Source: Selaginella moellendorffii
Taxonomy: Eukaryota > Streptophyta > Lycopodiopsida > Selaginellales > Selaginellaceae
Length of the DNA stretch: 64,000 nt
Assembly (NCBI RefSeq): GCF_000143415.4
Contig: NW_003314300.1
Location: forward strand, 228,908 to 292,907
Direction of reading: 5' to 3'
Position numbers and translations under genes: made by a program. The notes under the pieces were generated by a model. That model did no database searches and was not told where the DNA came from. It worked only from the letters and a program-made list of their open reading frames with translations. This document shows, piece after piece, positions 19,171-28,979 of this stretch (its first letter is position 1; each line of letters begins with the position of its first letter).

Positions 19171-21529
19171 CCTCGAATTCCAAACAAAGAAACGAGGCGC
19201 CCGGCCGCTTTGCCAGGCCTTTTCTTCTCATGGCTTTTCGTATCGCAACCTCGTCTTCTTTCCTGCGAAGCTCGGCGTAGATGCAAGCCAGTGCGATGTA
19301 GGACGCGGCGTTCTCTGGATCCAACTTGAACACGAGCTTTGCCGCTCGATCCGCCCGAGTAACATCCTGGTGAAGCTTGCAAGCTCCCAAGAGCGTGCAC
19401 CAAGTTACCGCGTCCGGGAGATATGGCATCGTCTCGATGAGCTCCTCGGCCCTGGCTAGCTGCCCGGCACGGCCGAGAATGTCCACCATGCAGCAGTAGT
19501 GTTCCTTGGATGGAGTAAGATCAAAGTCGCGGATCATGGACGTGAAGAAGCTCAAGCCTTGATCCAAGAGCCCGACATGGCTGCAAGCCGAGAGGATGCT
19601 TATGAAGATGGTGTTGTCCGGGCGGAGTCCTTCGACCAACATCCTCGTACAAAGCTCGATCCCAACGCGGCCCTGTCCGTTTGAGGCATAAGCAGCAACA
19701 ATCGCGTTCCAAGTCATGATGTTGCGATTGGGAATGCTCTCAAACATCGCTCGAGCTTCGTCCACCAGTCCATTGTGGCCAAAGATTTGCATCACAAGGT
19801 TCCACGACACGATGCTCCACTTGGGCATCTTGGAGAACGTCCACTTGGTGAGCTCCACGAGACTATCCAGCGCATACGCAGCAAGCAAAGCGTTCCAGGA
19901 GATGATGCTCCGGGAAGTCATAGTTTCAAAAATCTCCACACACTTCTCGACCTCGAGCTGGTTCGCATGAGCTCCAAGCATGCAATCGAACGAGACCAAA
20001 TCCCAACAAGGCATCTTGCTAAAAACCAACTTTGCCTCATCCAAATGACCACACAAGGCATTTGCTCCAATCAAAGCAGTCCAAGACACCACATTTCTCT
20101 CTCTCATCTCAATGAACACCCTCCAAGCCTTCGCGTCATAGCCATTTATTCCGTACGCTTTGATCATCGCCGTGGACGTGACAACGCTCTCGTTTTGTAC
20201 GGAAGTAAACACTCTGCGTGCTTGCTCAATATACCCGTTCTCGGCATTTGCACAAATCAGGACCGTCCAAGTGATGGTATTCCACGCTGGCATGATCGCA
20301 AAGAGGAATCTTCCCTCGCTCAGATACCCTCGATCGGAATATGCCTGGGCTATGGAGTTCCACGAGACAATGTCCCGCGTGGGCATCATATCAAACACGC
20401 GCTTAGCCTCCTGCAAGCTCTCGCCACAATCCACGAATGCCCGGATCATCGCGTTCCACGACACGATCGATCGATCGGGCATGGAATCGAATTCGCGAAT
20501 CGCTTCTTCCAGGTGCCCGTGCTCCGCGTAGGCCGAGATCATGAGCGTGGACGACACCGCATTGCAGCTCGGCATGCGCGCGTGGATCGATTCCGCCTCG
20601 CCCAGATCCTCGCGATGCGTTTTGAGCAGGATCGTCCAGCTGATCTCATCGCGCTGGGCGATCTCTGCGAATGCCGCGTCTACTGCGGTGACATCTCCGC
20701 GCTGCCAGAGAGATTCGAGGTAAGCGTTCCAGCTCGCGGCGCTCTGCTCGGGCGTGGAATCCATGATCTTCTTCGCGAGGGAGAGATCTCCATTACGGTC
20801 AAAGGCGACCGCCATCGCAGAGGAGGAGACTAGATCGTGCTGCGGCATGAGATGGAAGCAGGATCTGGCATCGTCCAATGAGCGATCGATGGAAGCCATA
20901 GCAGCCACCATGGTCGCCCAAGACACATCGTTGCGCGCCGGCATGGAATCGAAGGCCTCCTTTGCGGAACCTAGATGCCCTCTCTTGGCAAATGCTGCGA
21001 TTAAAGAGTTCCACGAGGAGAAATTCCACTGTGGCATTTTCTGGAACATTGCTAATGCTTCGTCCAAGCTTCCATGCTCTGCTATGGCGTGTATCATGGC
21101 GTTCCAGGCCACGAGATCTCTGGTAGGCATTTCATGGAAGAGATCCAAGGCGTTTCCAAGATACCCTTGCTGGGCATTTGTCACAAGCAATGCGGTCCAG
21201 GACACGGCATCCCTTACGGGCATTTGATCGAAGAGGGCTTTCGCCTCTCTTGTGTTTCCGGCGAGGAGATAGGCCTGCGCGAGGATGTTCCAAGAGTAGA
21301 CATTAGGCTCGCGGATCTCGTCAAAGACGGCGTGGGCGTCGGCAAGGCTGCCATGGCGGCCATACATCTGGATGAGATTGTTGGCGAGGAAGAGGTTGGT
21401 TGCGTGATCGCTGCGCCGGATCTCGCCGTGAATCCATCGGCCATGGCAGAGATCCTCGCAGGATTTCAGGAGCTGGGCAAAGTGCCCGGTTTCTCGGAAT
21501 CCCCGGAGTGATTGGGCGTGGGCGACCAT
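19079..21529 (-). CDS. PPR protein, PLS/SS type with E-like end (816 aa)
   Basis: Probable organelle RNA-binding protein. The single exon starts with a capping region (QLLKSCEDL, IHGEIRRSDHATNLFLANNLIQMYGRHG), then about 19 mostly 31-residue repeats, a longer 35-residue repeat pair (CTRMLVEGLRPDNTIFISILSACSHVG), the HYCCMVDILGRAGQL segment and an E1-like region (MPYLPDAVTWCTLLGACKLH, LDPENAASYIALACIYAE). No DYW domain. The family-like part ends near RPGASFLCLE; the last ~30 residues overlap the final exon of the phosphatase on the other strand and probably represent a run-on to the next stop. It is divergent from the next PPR gene with 72 bp between. The ATG at 21527-21529 is supported by the conserved N-terminal cap. 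Confidence 0.87.
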   Translation of the reverse strand: MVAHAQSLRGFRETGHFAQLLKSCEDLCHGRWIHGEIRRSDHATNLFLANNLIQMYGRHGSLADAHAVFDEIREPNVYSWNILAQAYLLAGNTREAKALFDQMPVRDAVSWTALLVTNAQQGYLGNALDLFHEMPTRDLVAWNAMIHAIAEHGSLDEALAMFQKMPQWNFSSWNSLIAAFAKRGHLGSAKEAFDSMPARNDVSWATMVAAMASIDRSLDDARSCFHLMPQHDLVSSSAMAVAFDRNGDLSLAKKIMDSTPEQSAASWNAYLESLWQRGDVTAVDAAFAEIAQRDEISWTILLKTHREDLGEAESIHARMPSCNAVSSTLMISAYAEHGHLEEAIREFDSMPDRSIVSWNAMIRAFVDCGESLQEAKRVFDMMPTRDIVSWNSIAQAYSDRGYLSEGRFLFAIMPAWNTITWTVLICANAENGYIEQARRVFTSVQNESVVTSTAMIKAYGINGYDAKAWRVFIEMRERNVVSWTALIGANALCGHLDEAKLVFSKMPCWDLVSFDCMLGAHANQLEVEKCVEIFETMTSRSIISWNALLAAYALDSLVELTKWTFSKMPKWSIVSWNLVMQIFGHNGLVDEARAMFESIPNRNIMTWNAIVAAYASNGQGRVGIELCTRMLVEGLRPDNTIFISILSACSHVGLLDQGLSFFTSMIRDFDLTPSKEHYCCMVDILGRAGQLARAEELIETMPYLPDAVTWCTLLGACKLHQDVTRADRAAKLVFKLDPENAASYIALACIYAELRRKEDEVAIRKAMRRKGLAKRPGASFLCLEFEATQQGYHGFCDSDRLPAASQCISDLQRGSR

Positions 21530-21601
21530 TCAACCGCCAGTAGTCCATCCTGGAGATCAATCCATCGCCCTAGTTCATAGTCTTTCAAGCTGGATCATCA
21601 A
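21530..21601. promoter_or_regulatory. 72-bp bidirectional intergenic region between two PPR genes
   Basis: This is the whole space between the ATG of the minus-strand PPR gene and the first in-frame codon of the plus-strand one. No TATA box is evident. The two transcripts must start here or overlap the opposing coding sequence. Confidence 0.6.
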
Positions 21602-23770
21602 GTGGGCAGCCATTCAATCGCGAGCTCCGATCTCCTCCAGCAAATCCAACACTGCAAATCGCTCGCTACTGCCCGGGTGATCCACGAATCCATCAAGAAT
21701 GCGAGCGGCTATGGAGGGAGAATCTTTAAGAATAAGATGGTCGAGCTCTATGGAAGGCTTGGATGTGTCAAGGATGCTCGAGAGGCCTTTGACGCGCTCC
21801 ATCCAAAGGATTCCTTCTCGTGGAGCTTTATGCTTTTGGCATATGCTCGAAATGGGCATCTGGAAGATGCGAAGAATACCTTTGATAAGATGCCTTGCAA
21901 GGATGCCGTGGTCTGGAATTCCATGCTGAATGCCTACATTGGCGTTGGTCGTGCGAACGATGCCTTGGAATTCTTTGAATCAATGCCGCAAAAAACTCTT
22001 TCTTCCTTCAACATGATTCTTGCGTCATATGCCCATCAAGGGCATCTTGACATGGCAAAAGCTCATTTTGATGCAATGCCTCTTCACTGTTTGATCTCCT
22101 GGACAAGTTTGGCTGTTGCTTATGCTCGAAATGGAGAAGTCAGAGCTAGTGAGGAGATCTTTTCCCAAATGCCGATGCACGACATAATCTGCTGCAATGC
22201 GATGCTATCTGCATACAGCAACAGTGGAAAAACACTCCATGCACAAAAGATGCTTGAAGAGATGGAGTTCGTCAACTTGATCTCTCTATCAACCATGTTA
22301 GCCGCATATAGCGAGAATGGCTTCTTGGAAGCGGCAGAAAGTCTCTATCATAGAATGCCACAGAGAGATTTGATAGTCTGGAACACCATGCTCGCAACAT
22401 ACACACAGTATGGAGATTTGACCCGGGCAGAAAAAGTTTTTGATGAAATGCCAGAGGCAAACAGTGCCTCATGGACGTCTATGCTGACAGCATATGCCCA
22501 GCGAGGGTATCCGGAGAAGGCAAAGGATTACTTTGCTAGAATGCCGCAGCATGACTTGATCTCTCAAAATGCCATGCTTTCAGCTTATATTCACAGGGGT
22601 AGAGTCGAGGATGCGAGAGAAATATTCGATTGGATGCCAGAAAAGAACTTGGTGTCGTGGAATGCCATTCTGGCAGCCTATTCTCAAAGAGGTCATCTGG
22701 AAAACGCTGCTTGTATATTTCGAGAAATGCCGTTTCTGGACGTGATTTCGTGTAATACAATGCTCATGTCGCTTGTGCAGAGTGAAAATGTCGAAAGAGC
22801 TCGGGAGTTCTTCAATAAAATGCCAGATCGAGACCTCATAGCCTGGAACACAATGCTAACAGCCTACACGCAAAGAGGAAAGCTTCTCCCAGCTAGAGAT
22901 CTGTTTGAAAGAATGACAGAAAGAAGTATAATATCCTGGAACTCAATGCTAGATGTATATGCCCAATCTGGGAAAATTGAGGAAACGAAGAACGCTTTTG
23001 ATTTGATGCCAGAACACGACCCTTCATCATCAACATGTGTTCTCGCTGCATATTCCCGGGATGCACATGTCGATGACGCTGAGAAGTTTTTTATATCAAT
23101 TCCATGGAAAGATCAACCAGTGTGGAACATTATGTTGTCTATATATGCCCAGGCCGGGCATACCAACAAAACCAAGGCCTTGTTTGATAGCATGCCATTC
23201 AAGAACTTGGTATCCTGGAATGTCCTTCTGTTTTCTTATGTCAAGAGTGGACAAGTTGAGAGAGCTGTCAAAGGTTTCTACGCTACTCCAGAGTGCGGCG
23301 TGATAACTTGGAGCACTGTTTTGGCTGGTCTCACCAGCAGCAGCGACTCCACTCGTGCATTGGAAATGTTTGATACGATGAAAACACTAGATCTGGTGGA
23401 CGAAGTCTCTTTCGTGTCTGCTCTCATAGCATGCAGTCGTGGAGGCAGTGTGGACGATTGCAAGAGCTGCTTTAGCTCTATGATCCTCGACTTTGGCCTT
23501 GATCCAGGAAAGCAACACTATTGCTGCGTGATCGATGGTTTGAGCCGTGCTGGGCATTTGTGTGCTGCTCAAGATCTCATCGCAAGCATGCCTTTTGTGC
23601 CAGATGCTTTACACTTGAGATGTTTTCTTGGAAGTTGTTCGTGGAATAACATCCATGACGGGGTAGAAGGAGTGAGAGATCTTTTCAGCTTGGACCCCAA
23701 AGGAGGAGCTGCTTATGTGTTGTTTAATCGAAGGCTTTTGCCTCAATTTACATTGGATCAAACACAATAA
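21602..23770 (+). CDS. PPR protein with SS-type repeats (722 aa), no ATG at the family start
   Basis: Single open frame with cap region (LLQQIQHCKSLATARVIHESI, NKMVELYGRLGCVKDAR), about 17 31-residue repeats, then the HYCCVIDGLSRAGHL and ASMPFVPDALHLRCFLGSC segments, and a short unrelated tail. Residue-5/last pairs by repeat read approximately G-x-x-G-C-G-C-G-C-U-U-C-U-G-C with the published PPR code (inference). The first codon here is GTG at 21602; the first in-frame ATG is 21737 (residue 46), inside the conserved cap, with a stop at 21578-21580 upstream. Either initiation is non-AUG, a 5' exon is missing, the protein starts at 21737, or the gene has lost its start. The C-terminal E-like region is truncated compared with its neighbours. 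Confidence 0.82.
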   Translation: MGSHSIASSDLLQQIQHCKSLATARVIHESIKNASGYGGRIFKNKMVELYGRLGCVKDAREAFDALHPKDSFSWSFMLLAYARNGHLEDAKNTFDKMPCKDAVVWNSMLNAYIGVGRANDALEFFESMPQKTLSSFNMILASYAHQGHLDMAKAHFDAMPLHCLISWTSLAVAYARNGEVRASEEIFSQMPMHDIICCNAMLSAYSNSGKTLHAQKMLEEMEFVNLISLSTMLAAYSENGFLEAAESLYHRMPQRDLIVWNTMLATYTQYGDLTRAEKVFDEMPEANSASWTSMLTAYAQRGYPEKAKDYFARMPQHDLISQNAMLSAYIHRGRVEDAREIFDWMPEKNLVSWNAILAAYSQRGHLENAACIFREMPFLDVISCNTMLMSLVQSENVERAREFFNKMPDRDLIAWNTMLTAYTQRGKLLPARDLFERMTERSIISWNSMLDVYAQSGKIEETKNAFDLMPEHDPSSSTCVLAAYSRDAHVDDAEKFFISIPWKDQPVWNIMLSIYAQAGHTNKTKALFDSMPFKNLVSWNVLLFSYVKSGQVERAVKGFYATPECGVITWSTVLAGLTSSSDSTRALEMFDTMKTLDLVDEVSFVSALIACSRGGSVDDCKSCFSSMILDFGLDPGKQHYCCVIDGLSRAGHLCAAQDLIASMPFVPDALHLRCFLGSCSWNNIHDGVEGVRDLFSLDPKGGAAYVLFNRRLLPQFTLDQTQ

Positions 23771-23799
23771 TTATGCTGTTTTGCTCATGGCGATGGAGA

Positions 23800-24840
23800 A
23801 GGATAACTCATCTTCCAAACTTCGAGCCAACAGCTCTCATTGAAGTAGTGTTGCTTAGGATTCGTCTGCAGTATCTTCCAGAGGGTGTTGTTGAAGATAT
23901 ACTAGCGCGTTTGGCAGTGCGATGTTGCGCAACGCAAGGTTTGGGCGTCTAGGCCTTCTAGGGCCCGTTTCAGTCTTGCCAGTTGCATGCCAAGACATGA
24001 TCAATCCCCAACTTTAAGATCGTACAGCTTCAACAGGAGGTGATCATTCCAAGCACGATCGGCTTGGTGTGAATGATTTATAATGGCTGGAGGTTGTTTG
24101 GTTTTGTGCTCCAGTCCAGGCCATGATGGTGAGTTTCTAGTTGGGAATCCAGTGACGAAGCAATGGGTTACCATTCCAGCAACGCCCACAGCAACGTATT
24201 ATTACATGGTTCTGATGGTGGTAGTTCTGGTGATGGAACCGGGAGGGCAATGCTCAGCTTCTAGGACAAGGTCAGCGGCAAGTTAGACTTCAGAATCTTC
24301 CTAGCGGGATTTCACTTTGATTCAAGAGTCGGACGCTGGGGTCCGATTCACAAACTCTTTAGCAGAAACTTAGTGCTGACTTCCATGATCTGCATTGAGG
24401 GTGAGTGGTGTTGTTTGGCGTTGGATCCCTAGGATTGGAAGAAGCTGATCAATTTGGAGCATCCTGATCGATCCAACCCGTCTGTGCCAGTAGGCAGCGG
24501 TCGAGACTTCGGCTTGGTGGAAATCGGGAGTGGCTATCGGTATTCTTTCGAGCAAGGATATTTTCATCTTGAGAGGTGATTACTGCTGGGTGAGGCAACC
24601 AGTGGACGACATTATTACAGAATCTCAAGTGCTGGTCGAACTCAACAAGACCAAGCCCCTGAGTCCAAAGTAGTTGTGGACCAAATTCCGCAACTTCATG
24701 TTGCTATAATGTTTGGAGAGGAGGATTGGCGCCGTTTTGGATTTGAGCAGTTTGGGTTCGTGAGAAGCCCAAGTAGAGGGTTTGTCTATTGTTCAGAGCT
24801 TGACTTTGAGGAAGATGAACCACAGGGTAAGTTGTAGTTG
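23800..24840 (+). pseudogene. Decayed F-box/F-box-associated-type gene
   Basis: Translated pieces in shifting frames show an F-box start (LPEGVVEDILARLAVRCC near 23875-23930), then a typical F-box-associated segment (GGCLVLCSSPGHDGEFLVGNPVTKQW near 24083-24170) and later fragments (FHFDSRVGRWGP, LALDP then a stop, DWKKLINLEHPD). Stops and frame changes separate them. Related plant proteins recruit substrates to SCF ubiquitin ligases. The part from 24289 on is shared with the duplicated segment at 42034 in the same orientation, while the F-box head has an inverted copy at 41048-41480. Confidence 0.75.
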
Positions 24841-24918
24841 TATATTAATATGATGTAAGATTTTCCGTCACAAGGAGAACTGTATCACTCCAGGATCTTC
24901 TATGAACTACTTGATCGA

Positions 24919-26103
24919 TCAAGCACACCACCCCCAATCCATGTCCAGATTGGAAAAACTTGGACACCAGCAGCCCATGTTGTTCCAGTTAACACCCCGA
25001 GAGCTTCTGAATGGATTTGCCATGCGGCTCCACTCTCTCAACGCCAGCTCGAAGCGAAACACCTCCTTGCAAGAGCTCAAGTCGCCACTCTTGGAAACAA
25101 ATGCCACCAAGACAATGTTGGCCATCGCAAACGCAAACCAGCCGGCACAATCGTCCTGCGAGATTGACTCTTTCAACAACCCATGCACGTACTTGTCTGG
25201 CAACTTTGATACGTCCTCCCAGTCCTCGTTGTTGCTGCAGACACAAAATTCTTCCATAGCGAGGTGACTTCCGTGGACCGTCTTTGCAACACGGCACGCA
25301 TGACACGATCCTTTTCGATTCTTTACACCACCATGACGACCAGGCTTGTACAGCCAGATTCTCACGCAACCTTGGAAATGCAAGCGCCTCTCCATCGAAA
25401 CACACACAAACACGCCGTGTTCCAGCTGAAAGAAGCGATACTTGACGCTCCCAGCACTTGGTGGAAGATGAAAGCTTCGCCCCTTGATCGGCCTGGGAGA
25501 GCTAATTGTTCTAACTGGATTTCCTGTCGCTTCCAAAACATCCAGCTGTTGCAGCGAGCTCGTGCCCAGGACATTAGCATACATCAGATGCCGCGAGCAC
25601 TCGAGCTTGATGCCCGAGTCTCCATTGAACCTCTCGCCCAAGTAGCAAATCCGCGTCCAGTCCTCCACCGGGGGAGCACCCACTGCCTCGAGCTTGAGGC
25701 TCGGGTTGAGCTTGAGGCTCGGGTTGAGCTTGCAGAGCCTGTGTGACTTGGGCGTGACAATGACTAGAAACTCTGACTCCACCGATGGAAGATTAATCTC
25801 TCTTACGAATCCAGTCACTGGGTTCCAAGCAAAGATGGTTTGAGTGTTGCTGTTCTCCTTGAAGAAGAGAATTCCACCCGCGACTCCGCAAAGATGACCC
25901 TTGATCTGGGATGGATATGGTAGCTTGTAGTTGAAAAATCCTCTTTCCATATCCCATACATGCAACACTTTTCCATTGTCATAAACGAGAGCGTGCCTCA
26001 GCCTGCTCACACTCTCCGCCACCTGGTAGTTCTTGCTTTTGCTATCGCTGGTTTCGTAAGGAGCGTACCTTGCACCACATCTCGTCGTTCCAAGCTTTGC
26101 CAT
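24919..26103 (-). CDS. F-box-associated/kelch-like protein without an F-box (394 aa), copy A
   Basis: Intact single-exon ORF with the flavour of plant F-box-associated beta-propeller domains: ALVYDNGKVLHVWDMERGFF, GVAGGILFFKENSN, FAWNPVTGFVREINLP and a C-terminal FRFELALREW segment. No F-box is present at the N-terminus (MAKLGTTRCGARYAPYE), so direct SKP1 binding would not be expected. Its partner copy at 42590-43756 is 388 residues. The length difference comes from an in-frame 18-bp tandem duplication giving NPSLKLNPSLKL here against one unit there. Both copies stay open over almost 1.2 kb, which argues for coding function or a recent duplication. It lies 28 bp from the downstream end of the PPR pseudogene on the same strand. 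Confidence 0.7.
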   Translation of the reverse strand: MAKLGTTRCGARYAPYETSDSKSKNYQVAESVSRLRHALVYDNGKVLHVWDMERGFFNYKLPYPSQIKGHLCGVAGGILFFKENSNTQTIFAWNPVTGFVREINLPSVESEFLVIVTPKSHRLCKLNPSLKLNPSLKLEAVGAPPVEDWTRICYLGERFNGDSGIKLECSRHLMYANVLGTSSLQQLDVLEATGNPVRTISSPRPIKGRSFHLPPSAGSVKYRFFQLEHGVFVCVSMERRLHFQGCVRIWLYKPGRHGGVKNRKGSCHACRVAKTVHGSHLAMEEFCVCSNNEDWEDVSKLPDKYVHGLLKESISQDDCAGWFAFAMANIVLVAFVSKSGDLSSCKEVFRFELALREWSRMANPFRSSRGVNWNNMGCWCPSFSNLDMDWGWCA

Positions 26104-26131
26104 GACCTAATAAGTTGCACCCTTAAACCCT

Positions 26132-27325
26132 TTACAATGGAGCACTTATAACTGATGTCCAGCCGAATGATTTATCTTCAAATGGCATGGTACTAAGGAG
26201 CTCTTTCGCGTGCTCCAAACGCTTGGCGCGGGCTAGCAAATCAACCATGCAGCAGTAGTGCTGTCTCGTGGGTGTGATTCCATAATCTTCCACCATAGAC
26301 GCGAACAAACTTCTCCCTCGATAGACTTCACCTTCGTGGCTACACGCGATTAGCAGCGACACGAAACAAGCCTCGTCGGGCAAATCCACCATCTTCATAT
26401 GGTCAAAAACTTGGAATGCCTCGAGTATGTCACCGGCGAGAGAAAACTTGGCTATCATCACGCCCCATGAAACTACACTTCGCTCGGGCATATCCTGAAA
26501 GAACTGCTCCAAACGAAATATCGAACTCATCTGAGCATATGCCACAAGCATTGCATTCCAAACACACAAGATATTCTCCGGAACTTCTAAGAACAGCGAG
26601 AATGCATCTTCCAAATGCCTGTTTTGGGCACACGCAGTGATCATCATCGCCCAGCAGATTGAACTCCTTTCAGGCATTTGAGTGAAAGTATTCTTAGCTT
26701 CATCGAGACAGCCACGCCGTACGTACGCAGATAACAAGGCAATCCACACCGCTATATCTTTTTGCAAATGTAGCTCATCAAAGCTTTGCCTCAGTATCTC
26801 CAGATCTCCAACCATGGCATACGCAGAGAGAACCAAGTAGTCCAAGCCACGACATCAAGTTGTGGCATCCTATTCAAAACTTGCTTGGCCTTGTCCAACT
26901 TTTCAACACGAATGTAGCCGGCCACCATCATCGTCCATGAAATGGTGTCGAGAAAAGGCATAGACGTAAACACATGTTCTGCGAGATCCTCAAGCTGTTC
27001 CAAGATGTAAGCTCGGCCTCCGGCATCATGTCAAACACAAATTTTGCTTCTTTAAAGTTTTCTTCTTGGCCATACACATTAATCATAATGTTCCAGGTCA
27101 TCAAATCGCGCTCGGGCATGCGAGAAAACAACTCCTTGGCTTCGTCAAATTGGGAGTTTGCTACGAGTAATGCAATCAAAGCATTCCAAGTAATTAGATA
27201 ATGTTCCAAGCATCATATTGTAAATGGCCTGTTTTGATCTCACCACAGTTTCCAAAGCCAGACAACAAAGCATTCCAGCTTACCGAGTTCCTCTCCGGCA
27301 TTGCATCAAAGAGAGAGTGGGCTTT
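26132..27325 (-). pseudogene. PPR pseudogene, copy A of the gene at 43785-45563
   Basis: The sequence is very close to the intact PPR gene in copy B but carries several lesions: a 2-bp insertion near 26833 (cagagagaacc against cagagaacc), a deletion of about 30 bp near 26983, a disruption and short deletion near 27205-27235, and loss of everything upstream of 27325. The surviving pieces still encode recognisable SS-type repeats and the HYCCMVDLLARAKRL segment. It no longer has a start codon region and cannot make the full protein. Its antisense 5' end supplies the first codons of the kinase-like ORF. Confidence 0.92.
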
Positions 27326-28466
27326 TGGTCCAAGCGTTGCATCATGCACGAAGTGGTGTGGACATTGTCTAACTTCCGACTTTGCGGAGGAATTCTGCAA
27401 ATGGGTGCAGAGTGACAAGTATGTGGAATGTCACGAGGAGGAGGTTCAGTCGATGCTTCAGGGACTCGTCAGCCGCTACCTGGAGGCGATTGTCACACCG
27501 TACTTCACGCTACAGGGACGAGTTCAACTGGACGGCATTCAACACACGGCCACGTCCATTCGCCTTGTTTTTGAATTCAAGTCGCAAGCAGGCAACGCTG
27601 GCGATCCGGACTTCCAGGTGCTGGATGGCTACCTCAGGGCACGCACTTTGTACGGTGGATTACAACCAAGTCGGTCGTATGCTTTGGAGATATGTCTCTT
27701 GGGGCCTCGTTTGGAGGTGTGGGGAGCTACTGTCGACAATGGCAGGGTTTGGGCGGAACCTTTTGCCGAGACCAAGTGCTACAGCCCTGAAGAATACCTG
27801 GTAGCCACAGCAAGGATATGGAGGGCAATCCATCACTTCGTGCAGGGCTACAAGGTGGTACCACTACAGTCGCCACCAATACCATGGCCGATAGCCAAGG
27901 AGACTTCTGTGCACCAGCTGGCGGAGGGCAAGCTTGTATTTCGCTACGAGAACAGTCAGGGCGAGCCGGAGGTGGCCAAGTTTGTATCCAAGTACAGCTT
28001 GGACGCACACAAGGCATGGTTACCGTATGCACCAGAGCTCCGCAGTGACGTTTTTGAGAAGCATGGGGTGAGGATGATCAGGATGGAGTACTTGACTCGA
28101 GAGAAGGGCTGGATTCCCGCTGATGAAGTTGTGAAGAATGTAAAGGGTGATGCGGGGCACGTTGTTAAGCTGACTGAGTGCATCGCGGTGGCACTCGATG
28201 TTGGTCACTCCAAAGGCTTTGTCCACGGTGATTTCAGGCTTTGCAATATCCTCCTCCGTGAGTCCCAAACAGTTGAAGCCGATGGATATCCCAAGTATGA
28301 TGCCAAGATTGTCGACTTTGATTGGGCCGGCTTGGCTGGGCATGTGGCCTATCCACGGATGAACAAGGCCATCTCGTGGCCTCCAGGTGCGCGCTACGGT
28401 GTTGCTATCACCAAAGAGCATGATATCTACTTCAAGGATAATATGGTGGAGCAGCTTAATGTCTAA
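27201..28466 (+). CDS. Atypical kinase-like protein, HGDxRxxN/DFDW type, chimeric 5' end
   Basis: The 421-residue ORF ends in a kinase-like C-lobe: a catalytic loop VHGDFRLCN (H342, D344, N349) and a metal-binding motif DFDWAG (372-377) in place of DFG, followed by KEHDIYFKDN near the end. A Lys in VAKFVSKYS (about 262) could be the ATP-site lysine. This arrangement resembles a kinase-like family seen in fungal and oomycete proteins and some early plants; I recall the pattern but cannot name a Pfam entry with certainty. The first ~42 codons (27201-27325) are the antisense strand of the PPR pseudogene, so the natural start was probably lost at the duplication breakpoint or lies at a later Met (residue 85, base 27453). 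Activity is uncertain. Confidence 0.7.
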   Translation: MFQASYCKWPVLISPQFPKPDNKAFQLTEFLSGIASKREWAFGPSVASCTKWCGHCLTSDFAEEFCKWVQSDKYVECHEEEVQSMLQGLVSRYLEAIVTPYFTLQGRVQLDGIQHTATSIRLVFEFKSQAGNAGDPDFQVLDGYLRARTLYGGLQPSRSYALEICLLGPRLEVWGATVDNGRVWAEPFAETKCYSPEEYLVATARIWRAIHHFVQGYKVVPLQSPPIPWPIAKETSVHQLAEGKLVFRYENSQGEPEVAKFVSKYSLDAHKAWLPYAPELRSDVFEKHGVRMIRMEYLTREKGWIPADEVVKNVKGDAGHVVKLTECIAVALDVGHSKGFVHGDFRLCNILLRESQTVEADGYPKYDAKIVDFDWAGLAGHVAYPRMNKAISWPPGARYGVAITKEHDIYFKDNMVEQLNV

Positions 28467-28979
28467 GAAGGTTGGAGTTCAGTATTCTTTTTTTTTTTTT
28501 TTTGCCGAGATGCGTATCCTTTCCATGTAAAAACCTCAGTGGACCTTTGGTTTTGTATTTTGGTGACACGCGAATGTAAGTCGTGCGCTTTAAGAGTTCT
28601 CCGACATGTTCTTTGTCGATTTGTTTTCTAGCGTCGCTCAGATCGAAGGTTTTGGATTTCCTAATATTCATTTGACAAGTCAATCAAACTGTGTCAATAC
28701 TTAGAGATTGCGCAGCTGAAACCAGCCCCTGGCCGAGCACTGCATGGTGGACGCTCTTACCCTCGCAAACGAGCTAGAGGAACGCTGGAAATGGTGGAAA
28801 GCGAGGCGAGTAGTGTTTGCTTGGAGAATGGTGCTCGTTTAGACGGTTCTCGATTATAGAGGCCAAGTTCTCAAAGAGGGAGATTCTGGGAGTGGTTAGG
28901 GGACGCGAGCAAATGCCAGCGATTCTTCCTATAGAAGAAGTCGCGAGGATGATTGTGGAGCAGTGGCATGAGGATTTTG

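Larger units (their letters stand above)
24289..27325. repeat. Segmental duplication, copy A
   Basis: This corresponds in the same orientation to 42034-45010 (offset about 17.7 kb). It carries an F-box pseudogene tail, the F-box-associated-like ORF and a PPR gene. Homology starts at ttcagaatctt and ends at gggcttt, where the kinase-like reading frame takes over on the copy A side. Confidence 0.9.
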
